The notes under the pieces are model-generated. The model saw nothing but the letters and a program-made list of their open reading frames with translations, was not told the DNA's origin and did not search any database. Below are positions 7,861 through 13,892 of a DNA stretch of 13,892 nt, in pieces. The stretch is from Actinomycetota bacterium (GTDB lineage: Bacteria; Actinomycetota; Acidimicrobiia; Acidimicrobiales; Acidimicrobiaceae). The DNA is taken from the NCBI GenBank assembly GCA_027318945.1, contig DAHVOF010000013.1, forward strand, positions 1-13,892. The letters are read 5' to 3'. The position numbers were made by a program, and so were the translations under genes. Position 1 is the stretch's first letter. Every line of letters begins with the position of its first letter.

Positions 7861-7912
7861 CCGACATTGAGATACATCACTCCCAGGAACTCCATCCTGG
7901 GAGTGATGTCGG
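7861..7912 (-). terminator. Perfect stem-loop between fliC and fliD
   Basis: A perfect 15-bp inverted repeat with a 6-base loop occupies 7874-7909 (ACATCACTCCCAGGA pairing with TCCTGGGAGTGATGT). It begins 9 bases after the fliC stop. A second pairing is possible using CCGACAT at 7861-7867 with ATGTCGG at 7906-7912, sharing the CACTCCC core. No T tract follows on the minus strand, so it is not a textbook intrinsic terminator. It more likely acts as a partial terminator or as a 3' stabiliser that keeps fliC mRNA in excess of fliD. That role is inference; the structure itself is seen directly. Confidence 0.75.
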
Positions 7913-7917
7913 GAAAT

Positions 7918-8751
7918 TTACAACAGCTTCGTCGCCAGACTTGGCAGCTGCTGAGCCTGAGACAACACCGCTACTCCACCCTGCTCCAAGATCTGTAACT
8001 GGGTGAACTGCGTCGTTGCTTGAGCAACGTTCACGTCGACGAGGTTTGCATGCGCAGCTTGGATGTTTTCCTGAGCCGTAGTGAGGTTGGCAGACAGGGC
8101 CGTTAGTTGGTTCTGCGTAGCGCCGATGTTGGCAGCCTGAGTCGCAACCGTGCCGATCGCAGCCTGAACCGCGGTCATGGCAGCCTCTGCAGCAGTCACT
8201 GAGCCGATCGACACTGCAGCCGTGTTCACACCCAAAGCAGTAGAGTTGGACGAGCTGATGCTGATAGCAATCTGATCGCTAGATGTGTTGTAGGGCCCAA
8301 CCTGGAAGGTCTGGTTGGTATAGCTTCCGTTCAGAAGCGCAGTGCCACCAAAGTTCGTGCTAGAGGCGATCTGATCCAGCTCGCTCTGGAGCGATGCAAA
8401 CTCCGCCTGGTTAGCGGCCAGGGTGCTCGATGTTTGTGTGCCACCATTGGCAGCCTGTGTCGCCAGGGTGTTCATCGTCTGAAGAATCGAAGCCTCCTGG
8501 CCCAACGCGCCTTGTGCGGTCTGAAGCACCGAAACAGCGTCCTGAGCGTTGCTTATTGCCTGAGTGTACCCGTTGGCCTCCTGTTGGAGATACTGACCAA
8601 TGACGTAACCAGCGGGATTGTCAGCGGCCGACTGGATCTGCAGTCCTGACGAAAGCTGGCCTACAATCTGAGTCAAAGCGCCATTTGTCTGATCCAAAGC
8701 GTTGTACGAATTGACAGCCGCTTGGTTGTAGTTTATTAGAAGTCCCGACAT
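7918..8751 (-). CDS. fliC: Flagellin (filament protein)
   Basis: This is the major filament subunit, exported through the flagellar type III system. It has 277 aa, a short flagellin with complete D0/D1 ends and only a small central insert (about 140-180). The N-terminal domain shows ALTQIVGQLSSGLQIQSAADNPAG (25-48; the usual LSSGLRINSAADDAAG) and VSVLQTAQGALGQEASILQTMNTLATQAANG (73-103). The C-terminal domain ends QLQILEQGGVAVLSQAQQLPSLATKLL (251-277). The usual LQRxRxLAxQ segment of D1 reads LQTMNTLATQ. I find no arginine at all, one lysine (K275), one histidine and about 13 acidic residues, so it should be strongly acidic. The ATG at 8751 is preceded by AGGAGG nine bases upstream, a strong site that fits high expression. 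It is flanked by a promoter candidate and a structured leader. Confidence 0.97.
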   Translation of the reverse strand: MSGLLINYNQAAVNSYNALDQTNGALTQIVGQLSSGLQIQSAADNPAGYVIGQYLQQEANGYTQAISNAQDAVSVLQTAQGALGQEASILQTMNTLATQAANGGTQTSSTLAANQAEFASLQSELDQIASSTNFGGTALLNGSYTNQTFQVGPYNTSSDQIAISISSSNSTALGVNTAAVSIGSVTAAEAAMTAVQAAIGTVATQAANIGATQNQLTALSANLTTAQENIQAAHANLVDVNVAQATTQFTQLQILEQGGVAVLSQAQQLPSLATKLL

Positions 8752-8778
8752 GGGATTTGTCCTCCTGCTGACATTGAT

Positions 8779-8806
8779 ACTTCCCGAAGGAAGTTGAAGC
8801 TTCCTT
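8779..8806 (-). promoter_or_regulatory. Two competing hairpins in the flagellin 5' leader
   Basis: In the leader just before the fliC ribosome site, two perfect stems share the same CTTCC bases and cannot form together. One is ACTTCC-TTCG-GGAAGT (minus strand, 8794-8779), with the very stable C(UUCG)G loop. The other is AAGGAAG-CTTCAA-CTTCCTT (8806-8787), 7 bp with a 6-base loop. The stable hairpin ends about 12 bases before AGGAGG, so it could protect the 5' end or set translation. The alternative stem would release the segment nearest the ribosome site. The structures are seen in the sequence; the switch role is inference. Confidence 0.55.
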
Positions 8807-8819
8807 GCTCCGACGCTTC

Positions 8820-8846
8820 CTACGGGCCATTCACCACAAAAGTTGA
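8820..8846 (-). promoter_or_regulatory. Candidate sigma-28 (FliA/WhiG) promoter of fliC
   Basis: On the minus strand TCAA (8846-8843) is followed after exactly 15 bases by GCCCGTAG (8827-8820). This resembles the FliA/WhiG pattern TAAA-N15-GCCGATAA, with 3 of 4 matches in the -35 element and 5 of 8 in the -10. It lies 69-95 bases upstream of the fliC start, in the 111-base gap after the glycosyltransferase gene. It would place the start of transcription just upstream of the hairpin leader. A matching sigma gene lies at the right end of the window. The match is imperfect. Confidence 0.4.
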
Positions 8847-8862
8847 GAGCTGCGCCAATTTT

Positions 8863-11800
8863 TTAGCGCCTGGCACCCACAGACACGGCATTCATACGGT
8901 CATTCGTCTGGCAGCCGTAGCGCGCCCGATCGATCGCCGTCAGTCTCTCCTTTATCGTACGGGCCACCTTTCCAGGTGAGAGTAGACGCGCCTTCTCCTT
9001 GGACTGCCGCGCCTTAGCCGCCGCCAGTTTCGGCTGGTTCACAACCATCTTCATGGCCCTGGCCGCCCTTTCCAGGTTGGGATCCGCCCACATCCCTCCA
9101 GGTAGACAACGAAGCTCGTCTTTCGGCACCGGAACATGCACGAACGGAACCTGAAAGCTATTTTGAGGACCCTGAAACTCGCGGCTGAAGCCCTGCGCGG
9201 TCACAATCGTCGGGATTGACTGAGCCATCGTACGCGCAATCATCAAACCCGTACCCTCGCTCCGATGCATTGACACATAGCATGACCTGCAACCCGTCTT
9301 GCCAAGAATCCTTCCTGCGCTCCTTCCAAAGTTGTCGACTACGATGATGTCCGGCCGGTTTGCTACAGATTCAACAAGCCTTCGATGCTCAGCGACACTG
9401 CGATCCGCGTGGCTCGCTTCAATCAGAAGACCCGGCCCCTCCCCAGGGCTGAAAGCAGCGCTGAAAGCTTCGACCACTCCCAAGGGGTTTTGCCTTTCAA
9501 AACCAGTGATATAGTCGACGCCGGTAATAAAAGTGAAGCTAAATTTAGGCACACCATCCACACCGCGAGACTTCTCTATCGGCCAGTAGGTCATTACCGG
9601 TAAGGGAATGAGAATCACTGGGCGGTCCGTCGCCTGTGCCACGGCGCCCGCGGAGAATCGAGAGGGAGTCCAGACCTCATGGAGAGCACTCGACACGACA
9701 AACATCGATTCGGAGGGCTTGTCGAAATCCCAAGGCCAGACGCCTATCGCATATCGGCCTTCGAACGGCGCAACACCATTATCCATGACGAAATTGCCCA
9801 GATCCTCCGGCGCCAGCACAAAAAGGGTCTTGTCGAATGGCAAATCCCCATCATCACGGTGGGTCCACCGAACTGGCCCTTTCCTTCCATCCGCATAGTA
9901 CGAATACGTAGACACCGATACGCCGTGGCTGCTGAGAGTACTGGCAAAGGCGCGGGCTACATATCCCTCCACGGTCGTACTCTCGAACGGAGCGACGATA
10001 TTCACTCCACCGCGCTGGACCATCGGCGACACCTTCAGCATCTTCGCCATCTTCGGTCTCGTTGGGTTGGGCAAGTCTTTTCGTTCCGCGCCTACCGCCG
10101 ATATCAGGGTACTGCGCTGTCCTGCGATAGCAGGATCGACGTGACTTGCCTCAAGCAGTCCTGGAGCCAATCGCGCGATCTCCTTTGCCGACTCCTCCCG
10201 AGCATCCGGATCGAGCCGGCTGCGAGCCTCGTGAAGCGAATTCACGATGGAGCGATCCCCAAAGCTCCCAAATGCAGCGGCAGCCGCGAAAATCCTGACC
10301 CTCGGATCCGCACCCTCGTCCTTGGCGATCGCGACAAGAGGACAGGCACTTCCGAGGCCGGCCCTTCGCAATCTCGACGACCAGACCAGCGCCCTCGCAA
10401 CAGGTAGCTTCGGTCCGATACGCCCTGCCGCCGCTAGCGGTTCAAGCCGATCGGGAAATCGCACCCAAATGCCCTCAAGAATTGCGTCAGCGAGGAGGGG
10501 AAGCAGCCGAAGCGTTCTCCCGAGAACCGGCATGAGATCCTTAGTCCCGGTTGCATCAGCTAATTCCGACAGGTCCCTGCCGGCCTTCAGAAGCCAAAGA
10601 CACAGTTCGGACAGATCGGCTTCGAGCACGCCGTCACTTCTGACGGCCTCGAGGACCATGTCCGCCGCCTCGCCGTACCGCCCGAGCGAGGCCAATGCCT
10701 CGCCTCGTACGGCCGCAACCATGTGGGCGGCATACTCCATCCCATCATCGTCGCGTCCCCGAGGAGGAACGCGTGCCAGCATCGCAAGCCCGCCCTCTGA
10801 ATCGCCCATTGCAATCCTCACACGTCCTTCGGCAATATCCGCGGCGATCTGGCTCGAAGAGACCTGTCTGAGCTCTCCTACCTGTTCTAGGGCTTCTTCG
10901 AAACGGCGAAGTCGCACCAGAGCGTATATTAGGTTCCCTAGCGCAAGCCGTTGAGTGGTCGGCACGTCCGCTATCTCCGCTGCCTCAAAGAGAGCCTCGA
11001 CCGCTTCGTCGCTCCTTCCGGCCGACTCGAGCGCACGGCCATAGTTCATGAGCGCATACGGCTTGACCACTTCATCGTCTTCGAGCGCCGCTTTGGCGAG
11101 CGCGAGGTTCCTCTCCGCCTTACCCTTTGAATCGAATACCTCAGCCACGTAGCCATGATGAATTATCCTCACCCCGCTGAGATAGCCCGCCTGCAAAGCA
11201 CGGTTCGGATCGTCAGCTGCTACGACCTGCTCGTGAAGCCGATGTCGCCAAGTGCATCGCTCTCTTCGAAAGAGCCTTATCGCGGTATGAACCGAACGAC
11301 CATTGCCAGCTCCAAACAGGTTCTCAATAGCGATCAGGTACGCCTCGATCTGTGACCTGTGATCTGCGAGCTGCGCGCGCAAAGAAGCCGCATCGGCGAT
11401 CAGGTTCTCATCCGCATCCAGCGAGAGGACCCACTCTCCCGTGGCCCTCTCGAGAGCCGCCTGTCGTGCCCTGGCAAACGAGTCATCCCAGTAGCCCTCT
11501 ATCACTCTTGCACCGGCAGACCTTGCTATGTCGATCGTACGGTCGGTGGAGCCGGTATCGTAGACAACTACCTCGTCAGCCACTTCCGATACGGAGTCGA
11601 GACATGCTTGCAGCATCTTCTCCTCGTCCTTCACGATGAGGCACACCGATAGCAGAACCAGCGGAGCGATTCCGTCGGCATTCCACTCCGACCGAAACCG
11701 GTGTCTGTCGTGGAGCTCATCGCCATGGGCGAATATGCCCTTGCCACCTAAAGTCCTGTGCACGTAGCATCCGTGGGCTACAACAAGCCGCAGTCCCGAA

Positions 11801-12393
11801 TTGCGCAGCTTCATGCATAGGTCATCGTCTCTGAAGCTTGCGGTAAGGTAGCCTTCATCGAAACCGCCGAAGGACCTGAATTCTTCAGCGCGAATCGCAA
11901 GGCAAAAGCCCTGAAGCCTTGCAGACCAAGTCATCTTACCCAAGTGGCCTCTCCGCCAAGCCTGTGCGAAGTCTCCCAGGGAGTCGACATCTCCCGGCAG
12001 GTACGAAATTTCCCGAACCTCCTGGTCTCCCGCGTCTCCGCCGTTCGAGCGCGGACCCACAGCTCCGATACTCTTGTCTGAAAACGGCGCAATGAGCTCG
12101 TCCAACCAGCCCGCCCGAACCAAAACGTCATCATTTAAAAAAACGAGAAACTCGCGATTGGCAACGCTCGCCGCGATATTGCGAGCATCGGCCGAGATAG
12201 GTTTTTCCGAAGTATCGACGACTTTAACCCACGGGAATCTCGCTTGCTCAGGGAGCGCGTAACCAGATGACCCGTCAAGAGCGACGATGACCTCGTCGGC
12301 CGGGCCAAGCGTTGGCCTCAAGGACTCCAAGCATTCTCGGGTAAAGCGCCATGGATTCCTCGCCAAAACAATGATCGATGCCGTACTTCCCAA
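8863..12393 (-). CDS. Three-domain glycosyltransferase (GT2-like, GT2-like, TPR, GT-B-like), likely for flagellin glycosylation
   Basis: Positions count from the chosen TTG at 12393 (1176 aa). Domain 1 (about 6-213) is a GT-A fold of the GT2 type, with ASIIVLARN at the start, the metal-binding NDD at 87-89 and FRDDDLCMKLR (187-197). Domain 2 (about 246-418) is a second GT2 with LSVCLIVKDEE, YDTGSTDRTIDIA (278-290) and LSLDADE (323-329). A TPR-like helical spacer follows (about 445-610; MNYGRALESAGRSDEAVEAL). Domain 3 (about 795-1093) resembles GT-B retaining enzymes of the GT4 kind, with GVWPWDF (884-890) and HRSEGTGLMIARTMAQ (1043-1058). The TTG has GAGGA 8 bases upstream; GTG at 12408 is the alternative. 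The frame stays open to an ATG at 12669, but that part is Cys-rich and unlike a domain. Its place just upstream of fliC suggests that it decorates flagellin or FliD. The sugar, the acceptor and the order of transfer are unknown. Confidence 0.88.
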   Translation of the reverse strand: MGSTASIIVLARNPWRFTRECLESLRPTLGPADEVIVALDGSSGYALPEQARFPWVKVVDTSEKPISADARNIAASVANREFLVFLNDDVLVRAGWLDELIAPFSDKSIGAVGPRSNGGDAGDQEVREISYLPGDVDSLGDFAQAWRRGHLGKMTWSARLQGFCLAIRAEEFRSFGGFDEGYLTASFRDDDLCMKLRNSGLRLVVAHGCYVHRTLGGKGIFAHGDELHDRHRFRSEWNADGIAPLVLLSVCLIVKDEEKMLQACLDSVSEVADEVVVYDTGSTDRTIDIARSAGARVIEGYWDDSFARARQAALERATGEWVLSLDADENLIADAASLRAQLADHRSQIEAYLIAIENLFGAGNGRSVHTAIRLFRRERCTWRHRLHEQVVAADDPNRALQAGYLSGVRIIHHGYVAEVFDSKGKAERNLALAKAALEDDEVVKPYALMNYGRALESAGRSDEAVEALFEAAEIADVPTTQRLALGNLIYALVRLRRFEEALEQVGELRQVSSSQIAADIAEGRVRIAMGDSEGGLAMLARVPPRGRDDDGMEYAAHMVAAVRGEALASLGRYGEAADMVLEAVRSDGVLEADLSELCLWLLKAGRDLSELADATGTKDLMPVLGRTLRLLPLLADAILEGIWVRFPDRLEPLAAAGRIGPKLPVARALVWSSRLRRAGLGSACPLVAIAKDEGADPRVRIFAAAAAFGSFGDRSIVNSLHEARSRLDPDAREESAKEIARLAPGLLEASHVDPAIAGQRSTLISAVGAERKDLPNPTRPKMAKMLKVSPMVQRGGVNIVAPFESTTVEGYVARAFASTLSSHGVSVSTYSYYADGRKGPVRWTHRDDGDLPFDKTLFVLAPEDLGNFVMDNGVAPFEGRYAIGVWPWDFDKPSESMFVVSSALHEVWTPSRFSAGAVAQATDRPVILIPLPVMTYWPIEKSRGVDGVPKFSFTFITGVDYITGFERQNPLGVVEAFSAAFSPGEGPGLLIEASHADRSVAEHRRLVESVANRPDIIVVDNFGRSAGRILGKTGCRSCYVSMHRSEGTGLMIARTMAQSIPTIVTAQGFSREFQGPQNSFQVPFVHVPVPKDELRCLPGGMWADPNLERAARAMKMVVNQPKLAAAKARQSKEKARLLSPGKVARTIKERLTAIDRARYGCQTNDRMNAVSVGARR

Positions 12394-12532
12394 ATTGCCA
12401 GTCCTCACGATAACTATTACGTCCCACGAAATAGACGAATTGACCCCTTTGGATCGGGACTTCACAAATCCGTCGCTGCAGCAAGCGCAATCCAGCAACC
12501 ATTGTGAGGCTGAGCATGGGAGAATCCGGGGT

Positions 12533-12561
12533 CGCACTTCGCCTTCTGAATTAAAAGTGCG
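12533..12561. repeat. 7-bp inverted repeat in the glycosyltransferase leader
   Basis: CGCACTT (12533-12539) and AAGTGCG (12555-12561) form a perfect inverted repeat with a 15-base spacer, about 140 bases upstream of the glycosyltransferase start. The spacing places the half-site centres about two helical turns apart (22 bases), which would suit a dimeric regulator bound to DNA as well as an RNA stem. There is no T tract, so a terminator is unlikely. Confidence 0.4.
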
Positions 12562-12715
12562 AAAACCGTTGCCAGACCTGACTTCTAACCGAATAAGAAA
12601 ATGCCGGTTGATCAAAAAATCTGATAGTGGCGAAAATACTGGAACCGAGATCGGACAGTAGTCCAGCATTCACATTTTGCAAATATGATCAAGCCTCACA
12701 ATTCATTCGCTAAGC

Positions 12716-12724
12716 GTTATACCA
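12716..12724 (-). promoter_or_regulatory. Possible extended -10 element for the flagellar operon
   Basis: TGGTATAAC on the minus strand fits an extended -10 box (TGnTATAAT with one mismatch). It has no good -35 box at 17 bases, which extended -10 promoters can tolerate. A transcript from here would have a leader of about 315 bases before the glycosyltransferase. This is a short motif and could be chance. Confidence 0.22.
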
Positions 12725-12890
12725 GCGCAACGACCGCTTTAGAGGATTTTCAAATCCCAAACGGGTCCAAGCGACTTGACAGAATTAGCGGGTTATAGGC
12801 TTCGCCCCTGAGAGCCCATGCTACTCTGAAATTTAGACCCGTAAAACGTCGAGTCTTTGTACGGCACGTTTCGTAGGCTCAGGGCTGATT

Positions 12891-13424
12891 ATGACATACT
12901 CTCTGGAGGAGTTCGACTCGATTCTCCGTCGAGCCAATCCTGTCAACGTGAAAACCCCGGCTGCTACGCTTAGACGGTGGCGGACTGAACTCGTGCGGGC
13001 CTCCGTCTTTATTTCATACGCAATTGGAGTCCTCTCGCTCGATCTTGAAATACTCAATCGAAGTCTCGAAACAAAAACCGATGACGTCTTCGAAGAACTC
13101 GTAGATGAACTGCCAAATCTCCTCACGTCAGGCTGGCTTGGTGGAGGTTGGTCGCTCTCCCCAGATGCATCGGCATCCGTCGGAGCCGCAGCCGAACTGG
13201 CGGCAGACCAGGCGAAGGATCTTATTGGCCTTCATGCAGAACTGGCCGAGAGCGATCTCTCTGATCGAGCCGTCGTCACGGACCTTTTAAGCCGAACCGC
13301 CTCTCACAGAGAAGCTTTGATTGGCCGGAGGGAGAAGCTGGAACACAAGATCCGAAAAATCCAGCAGACCATACGATCCCAGTATGCTGCTGGGACTGCC
13401 TCAGTTGATGACTGGCTCAGGTAA
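12891..13424 (+). CDS. RsiG-like helical protein, putative anti-sigma factor of the adjacent FliA/WhiG sigma
   Basis: This is a soluble 177-aa protein with no signal peptide or membrane segment. Two helical regions stand out: about 28-75 (RRWRTELVRASVFISYAIGV onward) and about 138-164 (SHREALIGRREKLEHKIRK), separated by a Gly/Ser/Ala-rich link (80-110). The end, Y165-AAG-T-ASVDDWL, matches the Y-x-x-G-x-ASVDxxL ending that I recall for RsiG (aerial mycelium formation protein) family members. RsiG binds WhiG together with c-di-GMP and holds it inactive. The gene lies 259 bases before a FliA/WhiG-type sigma gene in the same direction, which supports the idea. The c-di-GMP signature ExxxSxxRxxxQxxxD is not evident in either helix. 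The ATG at 12891 has only a weak AGGG 10 bases upstream. The family assignment is from memory of the motif, not a search. Confidence 0.65.
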   Translation: MTYSLEEFDSILRRANPVNVKTPAATLRRWRTELVRASVFISYAIGVLSLDLEILNRSLETKTDDVFEELVDELPNLLTSGWLGGGWSLSPDASASVGAAAELAADQAKDLIGLHAELAESDLSDRAVVTDLLSRTASHREALIGRREKLEHKIRKIQQTIRSQYAAGTASVDDWLR

Positions 13425-13515
13425 GCGCTGTCCATCGTGGCAAAACCTGAACACTTTGAGTAACATTTCGCCCACTCAACCATACCTATATTCACGAGGA
13501 TTTTTGCTATAAATC

Positions 13516-13540
13516 TGCCACCTAGACGTTTTTAGTGGCA
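13516..13540 (+). terminator. Weak hairpin after the RsiG-like gene
   Basis: TGCCAC (13516-13521) pairs with GTGGCA (13535-13540). The stem can extend by two more pairs with a one-base bulge around a T-containing loop. It lies about 90 bases after the stop codon. There is no run of T after the stem, so its role as a terminator is doubtful, and read-through into the sigma gene is possible. Confidence 0.3.
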
Positions 13541-13579
13541 CCTACAAGGCACATTTAGCTAACATTGTTGAAATTTCTA

Positions 13580-13609
13580 TTGCGTATTCCTCACTAACTG
13601 TGATATCTT
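13580..13609 (+). promoter_or_regulatory. Possible promoter and operator-like repeat before the sigma gene
   Basis: TTGCGT (13580-13585) and TATCTT (13604-13609) are separated by 18 bases and each match the housekeeping consensus at 4 of 6 positions. The spacer contains TCAC-N5-GTGA (13591-13603), a small inverted repeat placed where a bound repressor would block RNA polymerase. They lie 75-104 bases upstream of the sigma start, in an AT-rich 259-base gap. Both matches are weak. Confidence 0.25.
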
Positions 13610-13683
13610 TGCCACGACAAGTCGCTATCTATTGCTTCTGTGGCGGGAGCAGCTTCTATGTTTGAGGCAAGAGGGGCGGAAAG

Positions 13684-13892
13684 GTGTTTACGCAAGAAGA
13701 ATTAGTCTTTCGCGCGTCAAGCAAGATCGACCAAGCGGACCAGCTATGGTCGCGGTATTTTCAGACGCGCTCCACGAGCGATAGAAATAGGCTGGTGGTG
13801 TTCTATGCGCCGCTGGTAAGGCTGGTGGCAAACCGTGTAGCAAGGGGATTGAGATCATTCCAATCACTCGAGGAGATCTGCTCAAGCGGCCA
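13684..13892 (+). CDS. RNA polymerase sigma factor of the FliA/WhiG (sigma-28) group, N-terminal part only
   Basis: The frame is open from a GTG at 13684 to the window edge (69 full codons). GAGGGG lies 7 bases before the GTG; an ATG at 13659 is in another frame and soon stops. The translation has the start of the group 3 sigma-70 pattern: LWSRYFQTRSTSDRNRLVVFY (21-41), PLVRLVANRVARGL (43-56) and SLEEICSSG (60-68), where FliA/WhiG proteins usually read DLxSxG. This is the region 1.2/2.1 segment that binds the RNA polymerase clamp. The DNA-binding parts (regions 2.4 and 4) lie outside the window. Its position beside flagellin genes and the RsiG-like gene supports flagellar or WhiG-type control. 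A SigB/SigF-type factor is the alternative, but the spacing of Y-x-PLV and the context favour FliA/WhiG. Confidence 0.85.
   Translation, partial: MFTQEELVFRASSKIDQADQLWSRYFQTRSTSDRNRLVVFYAPLVRLVANRVARGLRSFQSLEEICSSG

Larger units (their letters stand above)
12394..12890. other. Divergent spacer between the flagellar operon and the RsiG-like gene
   Basis: About 500 bases separate the two divergent transcription units. The minus frame of the glycosyltransferase stays open through half of it, but the predicted peptide has no recognisable domain and no ribosome site at its ATG (12669). I therefore read it as a long untranslated leader. The spacer also holds the inverted repeat at 12533-12561 and a promoter-like site at 12716-12724, and it is richer in A and T than the genes. 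On the plus strand a perfect TTGACA is present (12776-12781), but its nearest -10-like element is too close. It probably contains both divergent promoters. Confidence 0.6.

Noticed and set aside
9679..10954. Long plus-strand frames (242 and 235 codons) opposite the glycosyltransferase
   Set aside because: Composition is typical of antisense reading of a GC-rich gene, and the glycosyltransferase frame carries real catalytic motifs throughout.
12287..12661. 124-codon plus-strand frame in the divergent spacer
   Set aside because: It overlaps the start of the glycosyltransferase, has no ribosome site and shows no recognisable domain.
12776..12799. Perfect TTGACA followed by TATAGG as a promoter for the RsiG-like gene
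   Set aside because: The spacer is only 12 bases, too short for a housekeeping promoter, and no -10 box fits at 16-18 bases.
13688..13885. 65-codon minus-strand frame opposite the sigma factor
   Set aside because: The plus strand encodes a clear sigma-70 region 2 start; the minus frame is its shadow.

Overview
The window is a chromosomal flagellar locus from a Gram-positive-type, probably actinobacterial, flagellated bacterium. GC content is moderately high. Two features suggest the organism. The late flagellar genes lie divergently from a FliA/WhiG-type sigma factor whose upstream neighbour resembles the anti-sigma factor RsiG, an arrangement typical of Actinobacteria. In addition, the exported flagellar proteins contain almost no arginine and very little lysine, while the cytoplasmic proteins of the same operon have normal amounts. 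That charge depletion is what I would expect of cell-surface proteins in an acidophile (for example an iron-cycling Acidimicrobiia-like lineage). The taxonomic guess is inference; I could not search a database.

Layout. On the minus strand, read from high to low coordinates: a very large multidomain glycosyltransferase (12393-8863); flagellin fliC (8751-7918), with a sigma-28-like promoter candidate and a hairpin-rich leader; a perfect 15-bp stem-loop; an oversized cap protein fliD (7839-5308); fliS (5298-4897); a small fliT-position gene (4919-4632); a gap of about 230 bases; then the basal-body genes flgB (4396-4058), flgC (4049-3627), fliE (3624-3271), fliF (3260-1677), fliG (1653-571) and the start of fliH (574 to the left edge). 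The basal-body genes are nearly contiguous or overlapping, so they are probably translationally coupled. On the plus strand, after a divergent spacer of about 500 bases: an RsiG-like helical protein (12891-13424), an AT-rich spacer, and the N-terminal 69 codons of a FliA/WhiG sigma factor, cut by the right edge.

How the genes work together. FliF forms the MS ring, FliG the rotor switch ring, FliE the MS-ring/rod junction, and FlgB and FlgC the proximal rod. FliH regulates the export ATPase, which probably lies beyond the left edge. FliS (and perhaps the FliT-position protein) are export chaperones for flagellin and FliD. FliC is the filament and FliD the cap. The glycosyltransferase directly upstream of fliC carries two GT-A (GT2-like) domains, a TPR-like helical spacer and a GT-B-like domain in one chain. 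It is a strong candidate for flagellin or cap glycosylation. The divergent sigma/anti-sigma pair probably controls the flagellin operon.

The most interesting points are the arginine-free flagellin (277 aa) and FliD (843 aa), the single-chain glycosyltransferase beside fliC, the competing hairpins in the flagellin leader, and the RsiG-like protein in which the known c-di-GMP signature is not visible. No tRNA, rRNA, CRISPR array, insertion sequence or integrase was seen.
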